Source of the DNA: Paracoccus versutus
Lineage (GTDB): Bacteria; Pseudomonadota; Alphaproteobacteria; Rhodobacterales; Rhodobacteraceae
Direction of reading: 5' to 3'
Assembly (NCBI RefSeq): GCF_000763885.1
Contig: NZ_JRKO01000014.1
Span: 1 to 64,000, forward strand
Length of the DNA: 64,000 nucleotides
Notes under the pieces: model-generated
The model's database searches: none
What the model saw: the letters and a program-made list of their open reading frames with translations, nothing else
Told to the model about the DNA's origin: nothing
Part shown: one piece after another, positions 16,682-25,418 of the stretch
Numbering within the stretch: the first letter of the stretch is position 1
How the letters are laid out: each line of letters begins with the position of its first letter
Position numbers and translations under genes: made by a program

Positions 16682-16683
16682 CG

Positions 16684-17466
16684 TCAGGCTGCCGAAACGC
16701 GGCGTAGCACGTCGTCAAGCAGCGCAGGATCGCCAAGCGCTACCACCTCGATGCCGGAATCCAGCGTCAGCGGCATGCCTTGCCAGTCGGTAACGCGCCC
16801 CCCAGCACCTTCGATGATCGGGACGATGGGCATGAAGTCCCAAGGCTTCATGCCCGAATCCACGATTACATCGGCAAAGCCCGACGACAGCAGGCCATAA
16901 CTGTAGGAATCCCCGTCCATTAGCCGGTTCACCCCATGCATGCCATTCCAGACTGCCATCGGGTCGTTGCGCCACATGATGCCGCTACAAAAGAAAACCG
17001 TCGCATCCTTGACGGCGGTGCAGGATCGGGTGCGGACCTCGCTTCGGCGACCCTGCCGAATATGCACGGTGGGCCAGCCATGGGCGCCGGACCAGCGCTC
17101 GTCCATGGCGGGGATGTCGATCACGCCAAGTATCGGCTTGCGGTGCCAGGCCAGCGCGATCAGGGTGCCGAACTGCGGATGGCCCGCAGCAAAACGATAG
17201 GTTCCGTCGATCGGGTCGAGGACCCATTGGTATTCCGCATCCGGGTTGTGAACCGGGAACTCCTCACCCACGATGCCATGGTCCGGGAACCATTCACGGA
17301 TTGCATCGCGCATCATTGTTTCGACCGAGCGGTCGGCGATGGTCACCAGGGAGGTGTCGGCCTTGACTTCGGCGCCAATCTCGCCGCGGAAGAACTCCAG
17401 CGAGCGCGAGCGCGCCATATCGGCCAGATAGTTCGCCGCGAAGACGAACTCTTGGGGGCATTTCAT
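16684..17466 (-). CDS. inositol monophosphatase-family phosphatase (histidinol-phosphatase-like)
   Basis: 260 residues. The lithium-sensitive phosphatase motifs are all present: GEEF (about 76), the metal-binding DPIDGT (about 93-98) and the C-terminal KPWDFMPIVPIIEGAGG with its WD pair. It hydrolyses a phosphate monoester with magnesium, probably in the cytoplasm since no signal peptide is seen. It is the last gene of a leftward operon behind an importer of the AfuABC/phosphonate type, an arrangement that fits import of a phosphorylated compound followed by dephosphorylation. The exact substrate (sugar phosphate, histidinol phosphate, inositol phosphate) is not determinable. Confidence 0.85.
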   Translation of the reverse strand: MKCPQEFVFAANYLADMARSRSLEFFRGEIGAEVKADTSLVTIADRSVETMMRDAIREWFPDHGIVGEEFPVHNPDAEYQWVLDPIDGTYRFAAGHPQFGTLIALAWHRKPILGVIDIPAMDERWSGAHGWPTVHIRQGRRSEVRTRSCTAVKDATVFFCSGIMWRNDPMAVWNGMHGVNRLMDGDSYSYGLLSSGFADVIVDSGMKPWDFMPIVPIIEGAGGRVTDWQGMPLTLDSGIEVVALGDPALLDDVLRRVSAA

Positions 17467-17491
17467 CAGTCTTGTCCTTTGTTTGCGGGGG

Positions 17492-19183
17492 TCAGCGCCT
17501 ACGCCAGGCTTGGCTGCGGGAAAAATATCGGCGCATGAACAGAGTCTTGGCGCCCATCACCAGTGCCGAGGTGGCGAAGATAGACACCGACATGGCGGCG
17601 GCCTCGGTCATCCGGCCGCTGTCGTTCCACTGCACGATGGCGATCGAAGCCAGCAGAGTATTAGCGGAGTAAAGAAAGATCACAGCCGAGACGGTCGTCA
17701 TGGTGTTGACAAAGAGGTAGCCCCAGATGTCGACGATCGCGGGCATGCAGAAGGGTAGGGTGACGCGGCGCAGCATGACGTGGAAAGGCACCTTCAGCGA
17801 GGTCGCCACAACGTCCAAATCGCGGTCCAACTGCTTGAGCGCGGCGGTCGCGATGATATGCGGCACGGTGTAGAAGTGAATGATGCTCGACAGCACCAGG
17901 ATGGCCATGGTGCCATAAGCGAAGTGCAGCGGATTGGCTGGGCTGTTGAAAAAGAAGATATAGGACAGGCCCAGCACCAATCCCGGCACCGCGACAGGCA
18001 GGGTCGCCATCAGTTGCAACAATGCCTTCGCTCCGTCCCACCCGCGTGTCCGTTCGATCAACCAGGCCCCGACGAAGGTCAGTGCCGTGCCGAAGGTCGC
18101 GGTCAGAAATGCGAGGGTCAGCGAGTTGACGTAAAGGCTCCAGCCTGCCGTGCTTGCCTCGCCGAAGCGATAATTCTTCAGCGTCAGGCCAAGGTTGTAG
18201 GGCCAATAAGTCACCAGAGAGCCGAAGACGGCGAAGCCGATGATGACCAGCAGGCAGGCCGCGATCAGCAGGCAAAAGGCTAGGCAGGCCAAGTCACGGG
18301 TTTTCCGCGGCCGGATGTCCAGCGGCACCGATTGCGCGGTCACCGTGGCGACTTCGAACCTTTGCAGGAAGCGCTGGAGAGCAAAGGCTAGCACGGCCGG
18401 GATCAACAGGAAGATACCCACCACCGCACCCATGCCGAAATCGAACTGTGCCACGACCTGCTTGTAGATCTCGGTCGCGAGCACAGGATAGCTGCCGCCG
18501 ATCACTGCCGGAACGCCGAAATCAGTAAAGACCTTGACGAAGATCGCCAATGGGGTCGAGATCAGCCCGTAGCGGATCCCCGGCAGCGTGACCGTGGTGA
18601 AGGTCTTGAAGGGTCCGGCGCGCAGGGTCAGGGCCGCATCGTACAGCCTTTGGTCTGCCATGGCGAGCGAGGTAGAGAGGATCAGTACAGCCTGCGGAAA
18701 GGAAAAGATCACCTCGCCGATGACGATGCCGATGGGACCATAGACGCTGTTACCCATCAGGATGCCACGTGCCAGTCCCTTTTCCCCAAGCAGAAAGACA
18801 AGCGCGATGGCCGGCAGCAGCGAGGGGGCCAGCAGCGGGATCATGGCAAAGCTGCGAAACAGCGGCCGACCCGGCATTCGACTGCGGGTCAGGCCATAGG
18901 CAAAACCCAGCGCAAGCAGAATGGTGATCGCGGTTGAGAGGAAGGCGATGAAGAAGCTGTTCCAAGCCGCCAGCGCCAAAGTCGAATCCCCAAGGAAACG
19001 CTGGAAATTGGTTAGGCCGATGAAGACGCCGTCGCTGTCGCGGGTGCTGCGGGACAAGAGCGCGTAAAGCGGTGCGATCAGCGCGATGAACAGCACCGCC
19101 GCGACACACAGCAGCATGGTGCGCATGGCGCGGTCGTCCCCGGTTGCGGGGATGCGGATCGCTTGTGGTGTCTTTCCGCTCAT
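17492..19183 (-). CDS. ABC transporter permease, two fused halves (AfuB / 2-aminoethylphosphonate type)
   Basis: 563 residues with about twelve membrane helices: two permease halves in one chain, as in FbpB, AfuB and PhnV-like proteins. Each half has an EAA-type loop, ALTLRAGPFKTFTTVTLPG in the first and ATSLKVPFHVMLRRVTLPF in the second. It starts at ATG 19183, overlapping the ATPase stop by 4 bases. The stop lies 25 bases before the phosphatase gene. Single-chain permeases of this class carry ferric iron, hexose phosphates or 2-aminoethylphosphonate; the neighbouring phosphatase favours an organophosphate. Confidence 0.88.
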   Translation of the reverse strand: MSGKTPQAIRIPATGDDRAMRTMLLCVAAVLFIALIAPLYALLSRSTRDSDGVFIGLTNFQRFLGDSTLALAAWNSFFIAFLSTAITILLALGFAYGLTRSRMPGRPLFRSFAMIPLLAPSLLPAIALVFLLGEKGLARGILMGNSVYGPIGIVIGEVIFSFPQAVLILSTSLAMADQRLYDAALTLRAGPFKTFTTVTLPGIRYGLISTPLAIFVKVFTDFGVPAVIGGSYPVLATEIYKQVVAQFDFGMGAVVGIFLLIPAVLAFALQRFLQRFEVATVTAQSVPLDIRPRKTRDLACLAFCLLIAACLLVIIGFAVFGSLVTYWPYNLGLTLKNYRFGEASTAGWSLYVNSLTLAFLTATFGTALTFVGAWLIERTRGWDGAKALLQLMATLPVAVPGLVLGLSYIFFFNSPANPLHFAYGTMAILVLSSIIHFYTVPHIIATAALKQLDRDLDVVATSLKVPFHVMLRRVTLPFCMPAIVDIWGYLFVNTMTTVSAVIFLYSANTLLASIAIVQWNDSGRMTEAAAMSVSIFATSALVMGAKTLFMRRYFSRSQAWRRR

Positions 19184-20289
19184 GCCGCGTCTCCGTGAAC
19201 CGGAAAGACATGCAGCGCGTCGGGTAGCAGATGTGCGCCGATGCTGATGCCTTCTGCAAGTTGTAGTTGTGTGAGCGTGGCAAGCGACAGCCTTGCACGC
19301 AGCGGTATGTCGCATAGCGTTGGCGCATGCAGGCGAACGACGGCCGAGGCCCCCGAGAATTCGACGGCATCCACCGTCGCCGTCACGGTGTTCGGGCCGG
19401 TTCCACTCTGGGTCAGCACCAGATCCTCCGGGCGGATGCCGATGGCGGTTGCACCTGTCGGCGCTCCTTTCCGCAGTTGGCCAAGCTCCAGCCGCTGCTG
19501 GCGGATGCGCACGGCGTCCTGCCCGTCCGACTGCCCGTCGATCAACGTCATGTCGCCGACGAACTCGGCGACGAAGCGGTTCGCGGGATGGCTGTAGATG
19601 CGCTGCGGCGTATCGAATTGCTCGACACGGCCGGCGTTCATCACCACGATGCGGTCGGCCAGGGAAAGCGCTTCCTCTTGGTCATGGGTAACCATGATCG
19701 AGGTGACGCCAACGCGACGTTGCAGATCGTGCAATTCTTCGCGCAGGCGGACGCGGACGCGGGCATCCAGCGCCGACAACGGCTCATCCAGCAACAGCAG
19801 ACCGGGGGACATGGCCAGCGCTCGGGCTATGGCGACGCGCTGTTGCTGGCCACCGGACAGTTGTGAAGGATATTTCTGCGCGTGCTCCGCGATGCCGACC
19901 ATCGCGAGCAATTCCTGAGCCTGTGTGCGGGCGTCCTTGGCCGAAACACCTGTATTGCGTAATCCAAAGGCCACGTTGTCGATCACCGAAAGGTTTGGAA
20001 ACAAGGCGTAGGACTGAAACACGATGCCGAAGTCGCGCCGCGCGGGTGGCAGGAGCGAGATGTCTCGCCCGTCCTGCCAGATTTGGCCGGAGCTTTGCGG
20101 GTCGAGTCCCGCAATCGCGCGCAGGAGCGTGGTCTTGCCGCAGCCCGAGGGGCCGAGAAAGCAGACGAACTCTCCGCGCCGCACGGACAGCGATACGTCA
20201 CGCAGCGCGTGATAGGGGCCATAGTATTTTTCGAGATTTGAGATCGTCAGATAGCCCTCGTCGGGCGCGGTGCCTGTCTTCTTGATCAT
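19180..20289 (-). CDS. ABC transporter ATPase (AfuC / 2-aminoethylphosphonate type)
   Basis: 369 residues. Walker A GPSGCGKT at 46-53, Q-loop VFQSYALFPN, signature LSGGQQQR, Walker B LLLLDEPLSALD, then a TOBE-type C-terminal domain from about residue 250. It starts at ATG 20289 and overlaps the permease gene by 4 bases. It energises the fused permease. The importer may be inactive in this sequence because its binding-protein gene carries a frameshift. Confidence 0.9.
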   Translation of the reverse strand: MIKKTGTAPDEGYLTISNLEKYYGPYHALRDVSLSVRRGEFVCFLGPSGCGKTTLLRAIAGLDPQSSGQIWQDGRDISLLPPARRDFGIVFQSYALFPNLSVIDNVAFGLRNTGVSAKDARTQAQELLAMVGIAEHAQKYPSQLSGGQQQRVAIARALAMSPGLLLLDEPLSALDARVRVRLREELHDLQRRVGVTSIMVTHDQEEALSLADRIVVMNAGRVEQFDTPQRIYSHPANRFVAEFVGDMTLIDGQSDGQDAVRIRQQRLELGQLRKGAPTGATAIGIRPEDLVLTQSGTGPNTVTATVDAVEFSGASAVVRLHAPTLCDIPLRARLSLATLTQLQLAEGISIGAHLLPDALHVFPVHGDAA

Positions 20290-20352
20290 GGGAAGGTCCG
20301 TGTGATGCGGGTAGCCGGCCTCTTGAGCGGCCACCCGAACTGGAGAAGAGGA

Positions 20353-21377
20353 TCAGTTTTTCGGTGCGCTCTTGCTGCCGAAACGGTTCTTCCACTCGTC
20401 CAGCAAGGCCTGTTTGTGATCGGCCAGCCAGGTGTAGTCGATCAGCCGCATCCGGGCCTCTTCCTCGGCCGGATAGTTCGGAATGTCGGCATGCACACCC
20501 TTCCGCGCCACCACGGGCAGATATTTCGCGGTGATCTGCTGGGCCTCCTCGCTCATCATGAAGTCGATCAGCTTCTGCGCGTCAGCCACATTCTTGGAGC
20601 CTTTGACGATGGCATTGCCTTCGACCTCGGCGCCATTGCCTTCGGGCGGCAGGATGACTTGCAACGGCGCGCCCTGATTGATCTCCTTGACGCCGGGATA
20701 GGGATAGGAAAGGCCGATCAGCGTCTCCCCTCGCGCTGCCATCCGGCAGGGCGCCGAGCCGGAATGGACGTATTGCGTGACGTTGTGGTCCAGGGCCGCC
20801 ATGAACCTCCAACCCTCCTCTTCGCCCATGACTTGCAACCAGTTAGCCACCATGGTCAGCGCCGTGCCCGAAGAGCCGGGGTCCGGCATGACGATCTTGC
20901 CGCGATATTTCGGATCGGCGAGATCCTTCCAGCTTTGGGGCGGCGGCAGGTCGCCGGCCTCAGCGGTGTTGAAGCAGATGGCGTTGGTCCATGCATCCTG
21001 CGCCACCCAGGTCGGAACAGGGTTGACCTCGTCCCGCATACCCGGTTTCAGCTCATCGAAGTCGGCGGGTCTATAGGGCTCCAGCATGCCCTGCTGGTCC
21101 AAAAGCACGAGTGCGTTGGCGGGAAGGGTGAAGATTGCATCGGCCCTCTGTCCTTCTCGGCAAGAAGCCGGGCAACGATAGCACCACCGGAATCGCGGAT
21201 CATCTGCAGGTCGATGTCTGGGTGTTTCGCCCGAAAGACGGGGATCAATTCCGTCACAAGCGCCTCGTCTGCGCCGGAATAGACGGTCATTGTGCCCGCT
21301 TGAGCGCCCGCAGCAGAAAGATAGACGGCCAGTGCGACAACGGTCGCGGAAAGCCCGCGACGGATTGCAGTGTTCAT
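20353..21377 (-). pseudogene. ABC transporter substrate-binding protein (AfuA / phosphonate type), frameshifted
   Basis: The gene starts at 21377 with a clear Sec signal peptide (about 1-27, ending AGAQA) and TMTVYSGADEALVTELIP, the opening of the AfuA/PhnS-like binding proteins. The frame breaks near 21143-21155. It resumes one register over as ADAIFTLPANALVLLDQQGM and then runs intact for about 270 residues to the stop at 20353. Restoring one base gives a protein of about 340 residues, the family norm. Otherwise the gene looks undecayed, so the lesion is recent or a sequencing error. A DeoR-type site lies upstream. Confidence 0.8.
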
Positions 21378-21466
21378 GATGGTTTCCCTGTCGTTGCAGC
21401 CGGTCAGGGCGACCCGGCGATAGGTTTTTGCTGATCCCGGTGTCCGGTTTGGCCGGGCATCCCATT

Positions 21467-21484
21467 ATGTTCTAAATCGAACAT
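21467..21484. promoter_or_regulatory. inverted repeat, candidate DeoR operator
   Basis: ATGTTC-N6-GAACAT, a perfect inverted repeat in the 160-base gap between the deoR-like gene and the importer operon it precedes, about 90 bases before the binding-protein start. DeoR regulators commonly bind short palindromes containing TTC..GAA. Confidence 0.5.
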
Positions 21485-21537
21485 TTTGGATGATGCGTAG
21501 GCCCCTGCCGCTTGTCAATCAGTTTGTTCGCTTTCGA

Positions 21538-22329
21538 TCAAAATGAGTGCAGGTTGATGCCGGCGGCAGAGACGCGGTTCATCAACCCGCGCGAGAGTCG
21601 TGTATTGGTAACGAAATCGTTGATTTTACTTATATCCATCAGCCGTTCAGGTGCCATGAATTCCAGCTTGGTGGCATCGACGGCAAGGATCACCCGACTG
21701 CTTGCTGCGACGGCGGCGGTGAGGATCGGCACTTCGATCGGGGTATCGATCGAGATGCCCCCGTCTTCGGATACGCCACCTGCGGTCATCACGAGTATGT
21801 CGAATCGCTGCTCTTGCAGCCATGGCGCCACCGACTCGCCGACGATGCTGTTGTCGCCGCCGCGCACCGTGCCGGTCGGGACATGCACGATGAAATCCTC
21901 GCGCTCGCTCAACTCGACGGCAATACGGGCGCTAGTCGTGGTAACTGTCAACCCGCGCCGCTTGCTGGCAAGTGCCTCGGCGATGATTTCCATGGTTGAG
22001 CCAGAGTCCAGGTAAACCGAGGATTCGTCATGCACCAAATCTGCCACGATGTCGGCGATACGGCGCTTGGCGGCGGTATTCTGGCTGCGCCGCACTCGCC
22101 GCGTCATCGCGTCGAAGGGCACGGCGGGGGTCATGCCGCCATGACAACGTCGCACCCGACCAGTGGCCAAAAGATCGGCTAGGTCACGCCGAGCTGTCTG
22201 GGGCGTCACGTTGAAACGGCGCGAGATTTCTTCAACCGAGACATAGCCGGTCCTGAGCACCTGTTCGAGCAGCAACTCCTGCCGGCGCAGCTTCTTGTCG
22301 GCCCCGGTAAAAAGAATGCTGTCGCTCAT
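21538..22329 (-). CDS. DeoR-family regulator
   Basis: 263 residues. The N-terminal DeoR helix-turn-helix lies at about 15-70 (YVSVEEISRRFNVTPQTARRDLADL), and the sugar-phosphate isomerase-like sensor domain follows, with DSGSTM and IVGESV loops that bind phosphorylated ligands. Members of this family usually repress sugar catabolic operons and are released by a sugar phosphate. That fits the downstream organophosphate-type importer and phosphatase, transcribed in the same direction. The divergent GMC oxidoreductase may also be a target. Confidence 0.88.
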   Translation of the reverse strand: MSDSILFTGADKKLRRQELLLEQVLRTGYVSVEEISRRFNVTPQTARRDLADLLATGRVRRCHGGMTPAVPFDAMTRRVRRSQNTAAKRRIADIVADLVHDESSVYLDSGSTMEIIAEALASKRRGLTVTTTSARIAVELSEREDFIVHVPTGTVRGGDNSIVGESVAPWLQEQRFDILVMTAGGVSEDGGISIDTPIEVPILTAAVAASSRVILAVDATKLEFMAPERLMDISKINDFVTNTRLSRGLMNRVSAAGINLHSF

Positions 22330-22423
22330 CCGCTCGCTCTATGCTGCTATCCGTCGCGGAAATGATGGCCTCCCCTGACAGAATGTGCAAATGCGAAAAA
22401 TTGTCCCCTGCACGAGGCTCCAT

Positions 22424-22440
22424 CATGACTCATAGTCATG
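22424..22440. promoter_or_regulatory. inverted repeat upstream of GMC oxidoreductase
   Basis: CATGAC-N5-GTCATG, a perfect 6+6 bp repeat in the divergent region between the DeoR and GMC genes, 82 bases before the chosen GMC start. It differs from the repeat at 21467, so a different regulator or a chance palindrome is possible. Confidence 0.35.
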
Positions 22441-22521
22441 GGTCTACGCGCAGCTCAATCTTGCCGAAGCCCCGCGATTGGGACAACCATCCCGATGAAT
22501 GATCCCGATCGGAGAATTGGC

Positions 22522-24141
22522 GTGAGCAGGGTAGGCGCAACGGAATACGATTTCATCGTGGTGGGCGGCGGTTCTGCCGGCTCGATCCTCGGCGCTCGGT
22601 TGAGCGAGCGGGGCGCGCGCGTCCTGCTGCTGGAAGCGGGTGCGGACAGGCATGCGCTGCCCTACGACCTGCCTTTCCTTGCGGCCAAGCTGTTTTCGTT
22701 CAAGGCCAACAACTGGGCCTTCGAATGCGTGCCGCAGAAGGGCATGAACGGGCGCACTCAGTTCTTTCCGCGCGGAAAGATGCTGGGCGGCTCCTTCATC
22801 TTCAATGGCGCGCAGTATATTCGGGGCAACCCCTCGGACTTCAACCACTGGGCGCAGCTGGGTAATCCGGGCTGGAGCTACGAGGACGTGCTGCCCTATT
22901 TTTGCAAGTCCGAGGATTACCGTGGCTCTCCAGGCTCTTATCACGGCACCGGCGGACGGCTAGCCGTGGCCAAGCCCCGGATGTGCAACCCGCTGACCGA
23001 CATCTATCTGAAGGCTTGCGTTGAAGCCGGCCATCCGCTGAACGAGGATTTCAACGGCGCGTCCCAGGAGGGTTTCGGCCTCTATGATTTCAACATCATA
23101 GACGGTCGTCGCATGACAACGGCGCGCGCCTTCCTGCGCCCCGCAATGTCGCGCGAGAACTTGAATGTCGTGACCGAAGCATTGGTTCGCCGCGTGATCC
23201 TGCACGATGGACAAGCGGTCGGGGTCGAATACGAGCGCGGTGACAGGATCGACACCGCCATGGTCCGGCACGAGATCGTGCTGGCGGCGGGTTCGTTCAA
23301 TTCGCCCAAGATCCTGATGCTGTCGGGGATCGGTGATCCGCAGGACCTGGCACCGCATGGTATCCCCATTGCCCATGCACTGCGGGGTGTCGGTAAGAAC
23401 ATGCAGGACCATGTGAACGTGTCGGTGGCGCACGCAGCCACACAGCCGATATCGTTCGCGCGTACGCTGCGGGTGCATCGGCTGGCGGCGGCGATGCTGC
23501 AGGGCGTGCTGCTGAAACGCGGCCAGATTACACAAAGCCCGCTGGAGGCAGGGGGCTTCTTTTCCTCGCGAGATGGCGTGGACGCGCCCGAGTTTCAGGC
23601 GGTGTTCATTCCCTGGTATCCGGGCAGCGGGCTGCGCTTGTGGATGCCTTGGGCCGACAGGATGGAGGGGCACAGTTTCGTTGCCCATGTCTGGCCGAAC
23701 CGGCCCGAGAGCCGAGGGCGAATGTGGCTGGCCTCGAATGATCCAAAGGCGCCGCCGGTATTCGATCCCAACTTCCTGTCGGAGGAATCCGACCTGGCAC
23801 TGACCCGCGCGGCGATCCGCGAGACGCGCCGCATCTTTGCCCAGCCTGCCTTCGACGCGGTGCGCGGCGAAGAACTGGCACCGGGCGCAGACATACGCTC
23901 GGATGACGAGCTGGACCAGTATATCCGCCAGAGCTCGGGCATCGGGCACCACACCTGCGGCACCGCCAGGATGGGACAGGACGCCATGGCCGTGGTCGAT
24001 CACCAGCTGCGGGTCCACGGCATCGGCGGGCTGCGGGTCGCCGATGCCTCGATCATGCCGACCATGGTCAGCGGCAATACCAATGCCGCCACCATCATGA
24101 TCGCCGAGAAGGCGGCCGACATGATGCTGGCCGCGTCATGA
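22522..24141 (+). CDS. GMC-family FAD oxidoreductase (choline dehydrogenase-like)
   Basis: 539 residues. The FAD dinucleotide fold GGGSAGS opens near residue 15, followed by an LLLEAG strand and a GKMLGGSFIFNG loop that contacts the isoalloxazine ring; the C-terminal GMC domain has the active-site block GIGHHTCGTARMG and ends SIMPTMVSGNTNAATIMIAEKA. It oxidises an alcohol to an aldehyde or ketone. GTG 22522 is preferred because GGAG lies 7 bases upstream and FAD-binding starts at the normal distance; ATG 22495 in the same frame is the alternative. It is divergent from deoR and possibly part of the same pathway as the organophosphate importer. Confidence 0.88.
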   Translation: MSRVGATEYDFIVVGGGSAGSILGARLSERGARVLLLEAGADRHALPYDLPFLAAKLFSFKANNWAFECVPQKGMNGRTQFFPRGKMLGGSFIFNGAQYIRGNPSDFNHWAQLGNPGWSYEDVLPYFCKSEDYRGSPGSYHGTGGRLAVAKPRMCNPLTDIYLKACVEAGHPLNEDFNGASQEGFGLYDFNIIDGRRMTTARAFLRPAMSRENLNVVTEALVRRVILHDGQAVGVEYERGDRIDTAMVRHEIVLAAGSFNSPKILMLSGIGDPQDLAPHGIPIAHALRGVGKNMQDHVNVSVAHAATQPISFARTLRVHRLAAAMLQGVLLKRGQITQSPLEAGGFFSSRDGVDAPEFQAVFIPWYPGSGLRLWMPWADRMEGHSFVAHVWPNRPESRGRMWLASNDPKAPPVFDPNFLSEESDLALTRAAIRETRRIFAQPAFDAVRGEELAPGADIRSDDELDQYIRQSSGIGHHTCGTARMGQDAMAVVDHQLRVHGIGGLRVADASIMPTMVSGNTNAATIMIAEKAADMMLAAS

Positions 24142-24181
24142 GCCTGGCTCATGCAGCAATGACGGAGCGCCGCTTGAGCGC

Positions 24182-24197
24182 GCGCCGGGCCCGGCGC
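24182..24197. terminator. possible terminator after GMC gene
   Basis: Perfect 16-bp palindrome (GCGCCG stem, GGCC loop) followed by TAGCCTTT, 40 bases after the GMC stop. It could end the GMC transcript before the sugar importer operon; the T run is weak. Confidence 0.4.
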
Positions 24198-24312
24198 TAG
24201 CCTTTCCGGGCAACAGGACAAGCGGGCGCCGGCACGGCCGGAAAAGACCCGCAACAATGGCCGGAGCCTGCCGCGCCGATCACTCAGCATGCCACATCGA
24301 CAGGGAACGAAG

Positions 24313-25386
24313 ATGAAGAAACTCCTCACCGCATCGCTCATGCTCGGCGCAAGCTGGCTGGGCGCCATGCCGGCCGCGGCGGCGGACGCGCTGGCCGGCA
24401 CGATCTACTTGCTGGTGCCGAACGTCACCACCAGCCGGATCGCCAAGTTCGACATTCCGAACATCACCGCCGCGGTCGCCCGGCACGCGCCGGGGGTCGA
24501 GTTGAAGGTGCTGAACGCCAATGACGACATGCAGGCGCAGATGGCGCAGGCCGATGCGGCGCTGGCCAGCGGCACCCGCGGCATCATCCTGATCTCGGTC
24601 GATCCGCCGCGCTCGGCCAGCATCCTCGCCAAGGCCGAGGCCGACGGGGTGCCGGTCGTCACCTATGCCCATGATCCCGGTCCCGGCCCGGTCAGCTATC
24701 ACGTCTCGGTGCCCTTCGCCGATATCGGCGAGGCGCAGGGCAAGTATCTGGCCGAGAACCTGCCCGAGAAGCGCCCGATCAAGCTGGCGCTGATGCTGGG
24801 CGATCCGAAATTCGCCTTTTATGCCGAGCAGATGAAGGGTTTCGACAAATATCTGGAGCCGCTGATTGCCTCGGGCGAAGTCGAGATCGTCTGCCGGGCC
24901 GATGCGCTGCTTTACCTTGCCGCCAATGCGCAGAAGAACATGGAGCAATGCCTGACCCGGACCAATAACGAGGTCGATGGGGTCGTGGTCATGAACGACG
25001 ATACCGGCGGCGGGGTGATCGCGGCGCTGGCGGCGCAGGATCTGGTCGGGGAGGTGCCGATCTATGGCGGCTACGATGCCACGCTGGAGGGGATCCAGCG
25101 CGTATTGCTGGGCTGGCAAAGGGCCGATATGGCGCCACCCTACCAGGCGATGGCCGATGCGGCGGTGCAACTCGTGGTGGCCGCCGCCCAGGGTGAAGCT
25201 GCGCCGGAGGGGCTGGTCAACGGCACCTGGGAAAACGGCTATGCCGAGGGTGGCGTGCCGGCCCGGATCGAACCGAATATCTTCATCACCCCCGAGAACG
25301 TGCAGGAAACCGTGATCGACGCCGGGCTCTATACCCGCGACGAGCTTTGCCGCGGGATCGGAAAACAGGCCGCGTTTTGCCAATGA
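24313..25386 (+). CDS. sugar ABC transporter substrate-binding protein (RbsB/FrcB-like)
   Basis: 357 residues. Signal peptide of about 24 residues ending AAAAD. The mature part is a periplasmic binding domain of the ribose/galactose type (Peripla_BP_4), with the standard GIILISVDPP and VVVMNDDTGGGVIAAL blocks. It precedes a single-domain ATPase and an XylH-like permease, the FrcBCA set in shuffled order. A sugar, polyol or similar small hydroxylated compound is the expected ligand, but adjacent amidohydrolase genes leave open an amide, lactone or cyclic substrate. Confidence 0.88.
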   Translation: MKKLLTASLMLGASWLGAMPAAAADALAGTIYLLVPNVTTSRIAKFDIPNITAAVARHAPGVELKVLNANDDMQAQMAQADAALASGTRGIILISVDPPRSASILAKAEADGVPVVTYAHDPGPGPVSYHVSVPFADIGEAQGKYLAENLPEKRPIKLALMLGDPKFAFYAEQMKGFDKYLEPLIASGEVEIVCRADALLYLAANAQKNMEQCLTRTNNEVDGVVVMNDDTGGGVIAALAAQDLVGEVPIYGGYDATLEGIQRVLLGWQRADMAPPYQAMADAAVQLVVAAAQGEAAPEGLVNGTWENGYAEGGVPARIEPNIFITPENVQETVIDAGLYTRDELCRGIGKQAAFCQ

Positions 25387-25418
25387 CGGCCGGGCGCCAC
25401 AATCGACAGGGAATGGCA

